64,000 nucleotides of DNA from Candidatus Rubrivivax defluviihabitans. GTDB taxonomy: Bacteria > Pseudomonadota > Gammaproteobacteria > Burkholderiales > Burkholderiaceae_C. Shown piece after piece: positions 21,097-31,100 of the stretch. The DNA lies in contig JADJMW010000022.1 in assembly GCA_016709385.1 (NCBI GenBank), forward strand, positions 1 to 64,000. Reading direction: 5' to 3'. A program made the translations under genes and the position numbers. Every line of letters starts with the position of its first letter. Positions within the stretch are counted from its first letter, which is position 1. The notes beneath the pieces were generated by a model that had not been told where the DNA came from, did no database searches, and was given only the letters and a program-made list of their open reading frames with translations.

Positions 21097-21604
21097 CGGT
21101 GAACCACTCTTCAAGAAGTTGCCGGTGTTCCAGTGGCGACGGTTCCCACGGCACACCTGCGGCGCATGCATCGCCGGGGGTCCTGCTTCGACGATGATAC
21201 GGCGCGCGCTTGCGGCCGTTCGTCAAGATCGTGCATGGCGGCAATGCCCGGCGTCATGCGCAGCAATGCGGCTGCACGGCCGAACGTTGCGCAGTATGCA
21301 AGACGGGCGCCGCCCGATCTGAACAAATCACGACAAGCGCTTGCCAGTTCCCGACACCGAGAACCGGCAGCGGCGTGCCCTGGCCATCGCCTGTGGCGTA
21401 CCGGCACGGAGGTGTACCCGCGGCGCGTCGGTCGCACCTCTGTACGTCGACATGCGGTGTGGACATGAGGCAAACTCTGCGAGCAAGCAATCGGCTTGCC
21501 AGGTGTCATTCATGAGCGCATCGACTATCAAGGGTGTCCCTGAACAAGCGGGGTTGTGCCCGCCTTGGCACGGGAGCAGGGACCGCGATCGGCAGGTTCC
21601 AGCG
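21097..21604. promoter_or_regulatory. Divergent intergenic region, about 500 bases
   Basis: The gap lies between the minus-strand export operon and the plus-strand DUF4105 gene and must contain promoters for both. Open frames cross it on both strands but look like noise, with no family motif and mixed codon use. No strong palindrome, tRNA or repeat was found. Composition is less GC-extreme than in the neighbouring genes, as expected for control DNA. Confidence 0.4.
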
Positions 21605-22624
21605 ATGAGGCGGATGGCCGTTGCCGCCGCGAGCGTGGTGCTCCTGTCTCTGATCGCGCTGTTCATTCTGACCGCCGGCGCCTGGGGCGTGCTCGCTCTG
21701 GCCATCTCGGGCCCCCAGAGCGAGTCGCTGCGCATGACGCTTGCGGCCGCCTTCGGTGCGGCAGCGCTGGCGGCGCTGGTGGCTCTGGCCATTCGCCGCT
21801 GGCGCTGGCGTGCACTCGCCGGCTTCCTGGCGCTGTTTGCCGCGGCGCTGGTCTGGTTCTTCAACCTGCCAGCCTCGAACGACCGCGACTGGGTGGACGA
21901 AAACGCCGTGCTGCCGCATGCCACGATCCAGGGCGACCGGATCACCGTGCACAACGTGCGCAATTTCGCCTACCGCAGCGAGGACGACTTCACCCCGGCG
22001 TGGCACGACAAGACCTACGACCTGCGCCAGCTCGAGGGCGTGGACCTCGTGGCCACCTACTGGATGGGCCCGGCGGTGGCGCACATCTTCCTCAGCTTCG
22101 CCTTCGCCGGCGGTGACCACCTGGCCGTGTCCATCGAGACGCGCAAGGAAAAGGGCGAGGGCTACTCCACCGTGAAGGGCTTCTTCCGCCAGTACGAGCT
22201 TTACTACGTGGTGGCCGACGAGCGCGATGCGATCCGGCTGCGCACCAACTACCGCAAGGACCCGCCGGAACAGGTGCACGTGTACCGCATCAAGGGCGAC
22301 AACGCCGGCGCCCGCCGCGTCTTCATGGACTATCTGAACGCCATCAATGCGCTGAAGGCGAAGCCGGCGTTCTACAACTCGCTCACCACCAACTGCACGA
22401 CGACGATCTGGACCCATTCGCTGGTCAACCCGGGTCACGTGCCGTTCAGCTGGAAGGTGCTGGCCAGCGGCTATGTGCCGCAGTACCTGTACGAACAAGG
22501 GCGGCTGGTCGACGGTGGCCTGCCGTTTGCCGAACTTCAGCAGCGCTCGCTGGTCAATCCGCGTGCGCAGCAGGCCGACGCGGCGGCGGACTTTTCCACC
22601 CGCATCCGGCAGGGTCTGCCCTAG
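21605..22624 (+). CDS. DUF4105 (Lnb N-terminal-like) membrane-anchored periplasmic protein
   Basis: The start at 21605 gives MRRMAVAAASVVLLSLIALF, a first membrane helix, followed by two more (LRMTLAAAFGAAALAALVAL; LAGFLALFAAALVWFFNLPA). The remaining 250 residues are soluble and periplasmic, with YDLRQLEGVDLVATYWMGP, HIFLSFAFAGGDHLAVSIET, EGYSTVKGFFRQYELYYVVA and FYNSLTTNCTTTIWTHSL. The NC-TTxI block with conserved Cys and His is the core of DUF4105, a papain-like fold also found at the N-terminus of the Lactobacillus Lnb protein. The 340-residue length is typical. The biochemical role is unknown. The patatin gene begins 91 bases downstream and may share its transcript. Confidence 0.75.
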   Translation: MRRMAVAAASVVLLSLIALFILTAGAWGVLALAISGPQSESLRMTLAAAFGAAALAALVALAIRRWRWRALAGFLALFAAALVWFFNLPASNDRDWVDENAVLPHATIQGDRITVHNVRNFAYRSEDDFTPAWHDKTYDLRQLEGVDLVATYWMGPAVAHIFLSFAFAGGDHLAVSIETRKEKGEGYSTVKGFFRQYELYYVVADERDAIRLRTNYRKDPPEQVHVYRIKGDNAGARRVFMDYLNAINALKAKPAFYNSLTTNCTTTIWTHSLVNPGHVPFSWKVLASGYVPQYLYEQGRLVDGGLPFAELQQRSLVNPRAQQADAAADFSTRIRQGLP

Positions 22625-22715
22625 CGCGGCCGCAGTGCTGCCAGAAAACCCGGGGCCAGTGACCACACATTCGACAATCGGCGTTCGGGTCAACCGCACA
22701 AGACGAAAATGCAAC

Positions 22716-24975
22716 ATGCGAGATGAGATGAAACGAAGCCTTCTTCGCTGGGCCCAGTGTGCCGCCGCATCGATCGTGGCCACGGCGTTCGTCCCGGTGG
22801 CTGCGCAGACCGCCTCGGTGGCCGAAGCGGCCCCGGCGGCCGCCGCCGCCAAGCGGCCGAAGATCTGCCTCGTGCTGTCGGGCGGCGGCGCGCGCGGCGC
22901 CGCGCACGTGGGCGTGATCAAGGTGCTCGAGGAATACCGGGTGCCGATCCACTGCATTGCCGGCACCAGCATGGGTGCGCTGGTCGGCGGCGCCTATGCC
23001 ACCGGCATGAGCGTGCCCGACATGGAGCGCATCAACAACAGCATGTCGGTGGAGAAGCTGTTCAGGGAAAGCCGCCGCGCCAGGAACTGGCGATGCGGCG
23101 CAAGATCGACGACTACAGCAACCTCGTCAGCCCGGAAATCGGCACCGCGTCGAAGCAGGCGACCATCGTCAAGGGGTGGTCTCGGGCGTGCAGTTGGAGA
23201 CCGTGCTGCGTGAACTGGCCCGGGTGCAGGGTTACCACGACTTCGACAAGCTGCCCATTCCTTACCGTGCCGTGGCCACCGACCTCGTCACCGGCAAGGC
23301 GGTGGTCTTCGACGAGGGCGAACTGGCCAATGTGATGCGCGCCAGCATGTCGGTGCCCGGGGCCGTGGCACCTGCCGAATACAACGGCATGATCCTGGTG
23401 GACGGCATGCTCACCAGCAACCTGCCGGTGGAAGCGGCGCGGGCGATGGGCGCCGATATCGTGATCGCCGTCAACGTGGGCACGCCGCTGCTCAAGCGCG
23501 AGGAGCTGAATTCGATCCTGGGCGTGGCCGGGCAGATGCTCAGCATCCTGACCGAGCAGAACGTGCAGGCCTCGCTGGCCAAGCTCAAGCCCACCGACAT
23601 CCTGATCTCGCCCGAACTCGGCGACTTCTCCACCGGCGACTTCGACAACCTGCCCAAGATCACGCCGCTGGGCGAGGCCGCGGCGCGCCAGGTGGCCGAC
23701 CGGCTGGCGCAGCTGTCGCTGCCGCCGGCCGAATACGCGGCGCTGCGCAAGCGCCAGCAGGTGGCCATGGTGCCCGACCTGACACCGGTGGACGAGATCC
23801 GGTTCGACAACCTGACCCGCGTCAATCCCCAGGCCGCGCAGGCGGTGATGGAAACGCAGCCCGGTCAGCCCGTGGTGCAGGCGCAGGTCGACGCCGACAT
23901 GCGGCGCCTGTACGGCACCGGCGACTTCGAGCATGTCAACTACCGCATCGTCGGCGAAGAGGGCAAGCGGGTGATGGCGGTCGACGCGGTGGAAAAGGCC
24001 TGGGGGCCGGACTACCTGCGGCTCGGTCTGGGTTTGTCCAGCGACTTTTCGGGCGAAACCTACTTCAACCTGGTGGCCGCCCACCGCATGACCTGGCTCA
24101 ACTCGCTCGGCGCCGAGTTCCGCACCGACGCGCAACTGGGCTACGACAACAGCTTGCGCATGGAGTTCTACCAGCCGCTCAGCATTGCCGGCACCTTCTT
24201 CGTGGCTCCGCGCGTGAGCGTGGGCACGCAGCGGGTATCGATCTACCAGCAGGACAACCGGATCGCCGAATACAACGTCAGCACGGCTGTGGGCGGAATC
24301 GATCTCGGCATGCAGTTCCAGCAGTATGGGGAATTGCGCCTGGGTCTGGAGGGTGGGCGAGTGAAGGCCGAACTCGAAACCGGGCCGGCGTCGCTGGACC
24401 CGGGCGGAGATACCCGCACCCTGGGCGCAATCCGGGCCCGGTTGCTGCTCGACCGGCTCGACAACGTTCACTTCCCGCGTTTCGGCTGGAATGCCGCGGC
24501 CACGATCTTCGACAACAATGCGGACCTCGGCGCGGAACTGCCCTACACCCGGTGGGCTGCCAGCGGCCGGCTGGCCCATTCCTTCGGCGAAAACACGGTT
24601 CGGCTGGGGGTCAACGCCGGTGGCACGATCGGCAACAACCCCTTGCCGGCCTACGACCAGTTCCAGTGGGGCGGTTTCCTGCAGCAATCGGGTTATGCCA
24701 CCGGCCAGCTGATCGGGCAGAACCTGCAGTTCGGCCAGCTGATGTTCTACCGCCGCATTGCGCGCGGCAGCCTCTTCGACGGTGCCTACAGCGGACTGTC
24801 GCTCGAAATCGGCAAGGTCGGCGACCCGCTGGTGAAGGGCAACCCGGACGGCGTGCTGCGGTCGATCGGCCTGTTCATCGGCACCGACAGCATTCTCGGA
24901 CCGGTGTACTTCGGCTACGGCAAGGCCGAGGACGGGCCGGACAGCTTCTACTTCTATCTCGGCAAGCCGCTGTGA
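22716..24975 (+). pseudogene. Patatin-like phospholipase with POTRA and barrel (PlpD, type Vd autotransporter), two frameshifts
   Basis: The start at 22716 (or ATG 22728) opens a signal peptide, SIVATAFVPVAAQTASVAEA. The patatin domain shows GGGARG (oxyanion loop), GTSMG (nucleophile Ser) and, after the breaks, VDGM (catalytic Asp). Single-base losses near 23082 and 23175 shift the frame within the domain; the bridging piece AMRRKIDDYSNLVSPEIGT is intact. Then comes a POTRA domain, VDEIRFDNLTRVNPQAAQAV, and a 16-strand barrel of the surface-antigen type (DYLRLGLGLSSDFSGETYFN to SFYFYLGKPL). Length is about 753 residues; Pseudomonas PlpD has 728. It should be a lipase moved to or across the outer membrane by its own barrel. 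It converges on fabI with a 16-base gap. Confidence 0.88.
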
Positions 24976-24991
24976 ACCGCCCCCGGACGCC

Positions 24992-25774
24992 TCAGGCCAT
25001 GATGTTCACGCCGCCGTCGACGTAGATCGTGTCGCCGCTGATGCGCCGCGCATAAGGCGTGGCCAGGTAGGCGCAGGCAAAGCCGACATCAAGAATGTCG
25101 ACCAGCTCGCCCAAAGGCGCCTTCTGCGCGGCTTCGGCCAGCAGCAGGTCGAAGTCCTTCAGGCCCGATGCGGCGCGCGTCTTCAGCGGCCCCGGCGACA
25201 GGGCGTGCACGCGGATGCCCTGCGGCCCCAGTTCGTAAGCCAGGTAGCGGCACGAGGCCTCCAGCGCCGCCTTCACCGGCCCCATCACGTTGTAGTTGGG
25301 GACGACGCGATTGGCGCCGAGGTAGCTCATGGCGATCATGGTGCCGCCTTCCTTCATCAGTGGCGCGGCCAGCCTGGCCATGCGGATGAAGGAGTGGCAG
25401 GACACGTCGATGGCCTTGGCGAAACCTTCGGCGGACGAGTTCAGCAGGCCGCCCTGCAGGTCGTCTTTCGGCGCCCAGGCGATCGAATGGACGAGGATGT
25501 CCAGTTGCCCCCAGTCCTTTTCGATGGTCCCGAACAGCGCTTCCATCTCGCCCGGCATGCTCACGTCCAGTGGCATGAAGATCCGGGCCCCGAGATCGCG
25601 CGCCAGCGGCTCGACGTGCGGGCGCGCCTTCTCGTTCAGATAACTCAGCGCCAGGTCGGCCCCGAGCTCGCTGAATGCACGCGCGCAGCCGTAGGCGATC
25701 GAGCTGTCGTTGGCGACGCCGACGACGAGCGCCTTCCTGCCCTTCAGTACCGGTTGGGGAATGACGAGCGGCAT
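24992..25774 (-). CDS. fabI: Enoyl-ACP reductase I
   Basis: FabI reduces the enoyl-ACP double bond in the last step of each fatty acid elongation cycle. The start ATG at 25774 has a strong AGGAGA site; an earlier ATG at 25792 overlaps the pta stop but lacks one. Of 260 residues, the N-terminal NAD loop is VGVANDSSIAYGCARAF near 20-36. Then come LDVSMPGEMEALF, VHSIAWAPKDDLQGG and the active site YLGANRVVPNYNVMGPVKAA, with Tyr-x6-Lys (YNVMGPVK). The C-terminus has KTRAASGLKDFDLL and a final YVDGGVNIMA. It lies directly behind pta, a placement seen with acyl-phosphate and DUF3141 clusters, so it may be an extra copy serving short acyl chains rather than the main FabI. Confidence 0.93.
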   Translation of the reverse strand: MPLVIPQPVLKGRKALVVGVANDSSIAYGCARAFSELGADLALSYLNEKARPHVEPLARDLGARIFMPLDVSMPGEMEALFGTIEKDWGQLDILVHSIAWAPKDDLQGGLLNSSAEGFAKAIDVSCHSFIRMARLAAPLMKEGGTMIAMSYLGANRVVPNYNVMGPVKAALEASCRYLAYELGPQGIRVHALSPGPLKTRAASGLKDFDLLLAEAAQKAPLGELVDILDVGFACAYLATPYARRISGDTIYVDGGVNIMA

Positions 25775-25791
25775 GCTTGTTTCTCCTGCCA

Positions 25792-26730
25792 TCACGCCAC
25801 CGCCTTGGGCGCCGCGGTGCGGCGCGCCAGCGCCACCAGCACGGCCACCGCGCAAGAGGCCATTCTGGCGATCTCGGAATCGGCGCGGCTGGTCAGGATG
25901 ATGGGCACGCGCGCGCCGAGCACGATGCCCGCGGCGTCGGCGCCGGCCAGGAAGGTCAGGCTCTTGGCGAGCATGTTGCCGGCATCCAGATCGGGCACGA
26001 TCAGCACGTTGGCGCGGCCGGCCACGGGCGAGTCGATCTTCTTGATCTCGGCCGCATGCAGGCTGATGGCGTTGTCCAGCGCCAGCGGGCCGTCGAGGAC
26101 GGCGCCGGTGATCTGCCCGCGCTCGGCCATCTTGCACAGCGCGGCGGCCTCGATGGTGGAAGGCACCTGCGGGTTCACCGTCTCCATGGCCGACAACACG
26201 GCCACCCGCACTTCGGGGAAGCCCAGCGCATGGGCCAGGTCGATGGCGTTCTGCACGATGTCGACCTTCTCCTCCAGCGTCGGCTGGATATTGACGGCGG
26301 CATCCGAAATGATGATCGGCTGCTCGTAGGAAGGCACGTCCATCACGAAGCAGTGGCTGATGCGTCGCGCGGTGCGCAGGCCGCGATCGCGCCGCACCAC
26401 GGCGCCCATCAGTTCGTCGGTGTGCAGGCTGCCCTTCATCAGCGCCTCGGCCTCGCCCTTCAGCACCAGTTCCACGGCCTGCGCGGCCGCGGCGTGGCTG
26501 TGCGGCGCGTCGACGATGGGGATGCCGCCGAGGTCGATGCCGGCCAGCGCCGCGGCGTCGCGGATACGGTGCTGCGGCCCGACCAGGATGGGGCGGATCA
26601 GGCCCAGCCGGGCCGCGCCGATGGCGCCTTCCAGCGACGAGCGGTCGCAAGGGTGGACGACCGCGGTGGGCGTGGGCGGCAGGCCCTTGCAGGCGTCGAG
26701 CAGATTCTGGTACTTGGAGTGGTTGCTCAT
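25792..26730 (-). CDS. pta: Phosphate acetyl/butyryltransferase, intact second copy
   Basis: This 312-residue protein is the short phosphotransacetylase/phosphotransbutyrylase form, without the regulatory N-domain of long Pta. The start ATG at 26730 gives MSNHSKYQNLLDACKGLPPT. Family blocks are LEGAIGAARLGLIRPILVGP, LMKGSLHTDELMGAVVRRD, PIIISDAAVNIQPTLEEKVD, VAVLSAMETVNPQVPSTIEA, GAVLDGPLALDNAISLHAAE and VPDLDAGNMLAKSLTFLAGA, the last binding CoA. The stop TGA overlaps an ATG of the next frame, and fabI starts 18 bases on. No kinase gene follows here, unlike the damaged left copy, which has ackA. The two copies share long stretches of DNA. The promoter and palindrome at 26777-26799 precede it. 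Confidence 0.9.
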   Translation of the reverse strand: MSNHSKYQNLLDACKGLPPTPTAVVHPCDRSSLEGAIGAARLGLIRPILVGPQHRIRDAAALAGIDLGGIPIVDAPHSHAAAAQAVELVLKGEAEALMKGSLHTDELMGAVVRRDRGLRTARRISHCFVMDVPSYEQPIIISDAAVNIQPTLEEKVDIVQNAIDLAHALGFPEVRVAVLSAMETVNPQVPSTIEAAALCKMAERGQITGAVLDGPLALDNAISLHAAEIKKIDSPVAGRANVLIVPDLDAGNMLAKSLTFLAGADAAGIVLGARVPIILTSRADSEIARMASCAVAVLVALARRTAAPKAVA

Positions 26731-26776
26731 GGTTGGGGCGAGTGGAATGTGCGACCGCCAAGGCCGCAAACCAGAG

Positions 26777-26799
26777 TTGCTGCAGTGCAGCAAATTATA
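26777..26799 (-). promoter_or_regulatory. -10 box and PhaR-like palindrome of the pta-fabI operon
   Basis: On the minus strand a perfect TATAAT (26799-26794) is followed at once by a perfect 17-base palindrome, TTGCTGCAGTGCAGCAA as read on the plus strand (26777-26793), lying across the expected transcription start. Its core CTGC-N3-GCAG equals the reported target of the polyhydroxybutyrate regulator PhaR in Paracoccus. No good -35 box is visible. A bound repressor here would block transcription of pta-fabI. The link to PhaR is an inference from the motif. Confidence 0.6.
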
Positions 26800-26923
26800 G
26801 CCGCCGGGGCGTCGTTCGCGCGTTTCGGGCGCACGTGCCGGGTGGCGCCAGCGCCTGTCGGGCGGGAGACATGAGGAATAATCCGCCCCCGACGCGGTCT
26901 CGCACCGTTGGAGGACTTGATCG

Positions 26924-28102
26924 ATGTCTCAGTCGAGTGGGCTCGGGAGCCGCCGAGCGGCGCGCATGGCCGCCTGGATATGCGCGCTGGCACCGCTGCT
27001 CACCGCCTGCGACGGGCCCGCGGTGGCGCCTGCGCCGCCGCCGCCGGAAGTGGGCGTGATCCAGGTGACGCCGAGGACGCAGCCGCTCACCTTCGAGGTC
27101 ATCGGCGACATCCGCGCCTATCAGGAAGTGGAGTTGCGCCCGCGTGTCAGCGGCGTGGTGGAAAAACAGCTTTTCCGCCCGGGCCAGATGGTCAAGCAGG
27201 GCGCGCCGTTGTTCGTCATCGATACGCGGTCGCTCGACTCCGCGATCGCCGAGGCGCAATCGGGCGTGCTGGAAGCCGAAGCCGCGTTGCAGCGGGCGCG
27301 CCAGGATGTCGAGCGCTACAAGCCGCTGCTGCCCGACGACGCCATTCCGCGCCAGGTCTACGAACAGGCCGTATCCGCCGAAAAGCAGGCGCAGTCGGTG
27401 GTGGAGTCGCGGCGCGAGGCCGTCAACCGGGCACGCATCGACCGCAGCTTCGCCGAAGTGCGGGCACCGGTCACCGGGCAGATCGGCCTGCAGAAGGTGG
27501 AGGTCGGCGGCCTGGCCACGGCCGGCCAGACCGTGCTGGCCACCGTGTCCACGCTGGACCCGATGCTGGTCTACGTGAGCATCGCCGAGTCCGACTACAT
27601 CGCGTATACGCGGCGCTACCAGACGGCCAGCCGCAGCGGCCGCGTGCCGGCCCAGCCGGTGCAGCTTTTCCTGGCCGACGGTTCGGTCTATGGCCTGCCG
27701 GGCAAGTTCGACTTCGCCGACCGCGCCATCAACCCGACCACCGGCACGCTCACTCTGCGTGCGGTGGTGCCCAACCCCGACGACCTGCTGCGCCCGGGCA
27801 TGACCGGCCGCCTGCGCGTGACCTACGACGTGGCGGAGAACGCCATCGTCGTGCCGCAGAAGGCGGTGACGGAGTTGCTGGGCAGGTCCTTCGTCTCGGT
27901 GGTGGGCGAAGGCGGCAAGGTCGAGCAGCGGCCGGTGAAGACCGGCGACCGCGTCGGTGACCAGTGGCTGATCACCGATGGCCTGCGCGCCGGCGACACG
28001 GTCGTCGTCGAAGGCGTGCAGAAGGCGCGGCCGGGCACGGTCGTCAAGGCCCTGCCGCTGGCCGCCGCCACGGCAGCGGCCGGCCTCGTGAACAAGCCCT
28101 AG
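26924..28102 (+). CDS. RND efflux periplasmic adaptor lipoprotein
   Basis: This 392-residue adaptor joins the RND pump to its outer-membrane channel. The signal peptide ends in the lipobox LLTAC (Cys29), so the mature protein is lipid-anchored. The beta-barrel starts with FEVIGDIRAYQEVELRPRVS, the lipoyl halves are VSGVVEKQLFRPGQMVKQG and VRAPVTGQIGLQKVEVGG, and a short helical hairpin lies between (AEAQSGVLEAEAALQRARQD). The C-terminal part has INPTTGTLTLRAVVPNPDDL and RPGMTGRLRV. It is AcrA/MexA-like. The pump follows nine bases after its stop. No TetR or MarR regulator lies nearby; the divergent partner is pta-fabI. Confidence 0.9.
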   Translation: MSQSSGLGSRRAARMAAWICALAPLLTACDGPAVAPAPPPPEVGVIQVTPRTQPLTFEVIGDIRAYQEVELRPRVSGVVEKQLFRPGQMVKQGAPLFVIDTRSLDSAIAEAQSGVLEAEAALQRARQDVERYKPLLPDDAIPRQVYEQAVSAEKQAQSVVESRREAVNRARIDRSFAEVRAPVTGQIGLQKVEVGGLATAGQTVLATVSTLDPMLVYVSIAESDYIAYTRRYQTASRSGRVPAQPVQLFLADGSVYGLPGKFDFADRAINPTTGTLTLRAVVPNPDDLLRPGMTGRLRVTYDVAENAIVVPQKAVTELLGRSFVSVVGEGGKVEQRPVKTGDRVGDQWLITDGLRAGDTVVVEGVQKARPGTVVKALPLAAATAAAGLVNKP

Positions 28103-28111
28103 ACGCCCGCG

Positions 28112-31100
28112 ATGGCCCGCTTCTTCATCGACCGGCCGGTCTTCGCCATCGTGCTGGCGCTGGTCATGCTCATCGGCGGCGCCGTCGCCGGCCTCGGCCT
28201 GCCGATCGCGCAATTCCCGCAGATCACGCTGCCGACGATCCGCGTCGCCACCGCCTACCCGGGCGCCAATGCCGAAGTGGTGGAACGCGCGGTGGCGCAG
28301 GCCATCGAGGAACAGGTCAACGGCGTCGAGGGCATGCTCTACATGCAGAGCAGTTCGGCGAGCAACGGCGCCTATGCGCTCGACGTCACCTTCGACCTCG
28401 ACCGCAACGCCGACATCGCCGCGGTGCAGGTGCAGAACCGCGTCTCGCAGGCCAACGCGCGCATGCCGCAGGAGGTGCTGTCCTCGGGCGTCACGACCAA
28501 GAAGAGCACGCCCGATACGCTGATGTACGTGGCGCTGTTCTCGCCCAAGGGCAGCTACGACGAACTGTTCCTGGCCAACTACCTGACGATCAACGTCGTC
28601 GAGTCGATCAAGCGCATCAAGGGCGTCGGCGACGTGCAGGTGTTCGGCTCCGAATTCGGCATGCGGCTGTGGCTCAAGCCCGACCGCATGTCGCGCCTGG
28701 GCATCTCGCCGACCGACGTCTTCCAGGCGGTGAAGGAGCAGAACCTGCAGGCCCCGGCGGGGCAGATCGGCGCCCGGCCGGCACCGGCGACGCAGCAGTT
28801 CCAGTACAGCGTGCAGGTGCGCGGCCAGCTCGAGCAGGTGGCCGAGTTCGAGAACATCATCGTTCGTGCGCTGCCCGACGGCAGCTTCGTGCGCGTCAAG
28901 GACATCGCGCGCGTCGAGCTCGGCGCCAAGGACTATTTCTTCGCCTCGCGTTTCAACGGCAAGGAATCCGCCGCCTTCTCGGTCAACCTGACGCCCGACG
29001 CGAGCGCGATCGAGACCGCCGGCCTCATCAACGCCGAGCTGAAGAGGCTTGCCGAGTCGTTCCCGGCCGACCTGGCCTACGACGTCGTCATCGACAACAC
29101 CATCTTCGTCAAGGCTTCGCTCGAGGAGGTGGTGAAGACCTTCTTCGAGGCGCTGGCGCTGGTGCTGGTCGTCGTCTTCGTGTTCCTGCAGAGCTGGCGT
29201 GCGACGCTGATCCCGATGCTGGCGGTGCCGGTGTCGCTGGTGGCCACCTTCGCCGCCTTCACGCTGCTCGGGTTCACGATCAATACGCTGACGCTGTTCG
29301 GCATGGTGCTGGCGATCGGCATCGTGGTCGACGACGCCATCGTCGTGGTCGAGGCGGTCGAGCACCACATGCACGCGGGCGGCCTGTCGCCGCGCGACGC
29401 CACGATCAAGGCGATGGAAGAGGTCTCCGGGCCGGTGGTGGCGATCGCGCTCATCCTGGCCGCGGTCTTCGTGCCGGTGGCCTTCCTCGGCGGCATCGCC
29501 GGCGTGATGTACCAGCAGTTCGCGATCACGGTCGCCGTGTCGACGGGGCTGTCGGCGCTGGTGGCGCTGACGCTGACGCCGGCGCTGTGCGCGACGATGC
29601 TCAAACCGAAGGACCACGATGCGAAGCCCGGGCCGCTGGGGCGCGCCTTCGGGGCCTTCAACCGTTTGTTCGACGCCGTCACGGCGCGTTACGGCAACGG
29701 CGTCGCGCGCGCCATCCGCGCCAGCCTGGCGTCGCTGGCGCTGCTGGCGGTGCTGATCTTCGCCGCCTTCGGCATCATGCAGAAGGTGCCCGGCGGCTTC
29801 GTGCCGCCCGAGGACCAGGGCTACTTCATCGGCTCGCTGCAGCTGCCGGCGGCGGCGTCGATGAACCGCACGCTCGAGGCCAGCGCCGAGCTGCAGAAGA
29901 TCATCGAGGCGACGCCGGGCGTGAAGAGCTCGCTCGTCATCAACGGCTACAGCATCCTGACCGGCACCGTGACCTCCGACGCGGCGCTGTTCGTCGTCTC
30001 GCTGCAACCCTGGGCCGAACGCACCAGCCCCGAAACCCAGCTCGGCGCCATCATCGGCAGCCTCACGAGCCGCGCGCAGACGCTGCGCGAGGCCAGCGTG
30101 CTGGCCTTCAACCCGCCGCCGATCCCGGGCCTGGGGGCGACCGGCGGCTTCTCGTTCAAGCTGCAGGACCGCGGCGGGCGCACGCCCTTCGAGCTGGCGC
30201 AGGTGGCGCAGGAGTACACCGCCGCCGCCCGCCAGCGCCCCGAGATCGGCAGCGTCTATTCCAAGTTCAACCCGACGACGCCGGCGATCCGGCTCGACAT
30301 CGACCGCGAGAAGGCCAAGAAGCTCGGCGTGCCGATCAACGAGGTGTCGCTGGCGCTGCAGACCTTCCTGGGCGGCGTCAACGTCAACGACTTCTCCCGC
30401 TTCGGCCGCAGCTTCAAGGTCTCGATGCAGGCCGAGCCCGAGTTCCGCGCCGACGTCAAGCTGATGAGCCTGCTGCACGTGCGCAGCAGCAGCGGCGCGA
30501 TGGTGCCGCTGAACGCGCTGGTGACGCCGGCGCCGACCAGCGCGCCCGTGGTGCTGCTGCGCTACAACCTGTCGCGCACCGCCGACATCGGCGGCGACGC
30601 CGCGCCCGGCTACAGCTCGGGCGATGCGATCCGCGCCATGGAGGAGGTGGCGCGCCAGGTGCTGCCCCCCGGCTACGGCTTCGAGTGGAGCGGCATCAGC
30701 CTGCAGGAGAAGGCCTCGGCCGGCCAGGCACCGCTGGTCTTCGGCTTCGCGATCCTGTTCGTCTTCCTCTTCCTGGCCGCGCTCTACGAGAGCTGGTCGG
30801 TGCCGTTCGCGGTGCTGTTCGCGGTGCCGCTGGGCATCTTCGGGGCGATGGCGGGGCTGTGGCTCACCGGACTCACGAACAATATCTATGCCCAGATCGG
30901 CATCGTGCTGCTGATCGGCCTGGCGGCCAAGAATGCGATCCTGATCGTCGAGTTCGCCAAGATGAAGCGCGACGCCGGCACTGATGCGGTGCCGGCCGCC
31001 ATCGAGGCCGCCAAGCTGCGCCTGCGGCCGATCATCATGACCTCGTTCGCCTTCATCCTGGGCGTGGTGCCGCTGATCCTGTCCAGCGGTGCCGGTGCGG

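Noticed and set aside
24992..26761. Single 589-codon minus-strand frame covering fabI and pta, as if a fusion
   Set aside because: Its first half is an Arg-rich frame shadow of pta, which is coded in another frame; only the fabI part is real. The AGGAGA site at fabI supports separate genes.
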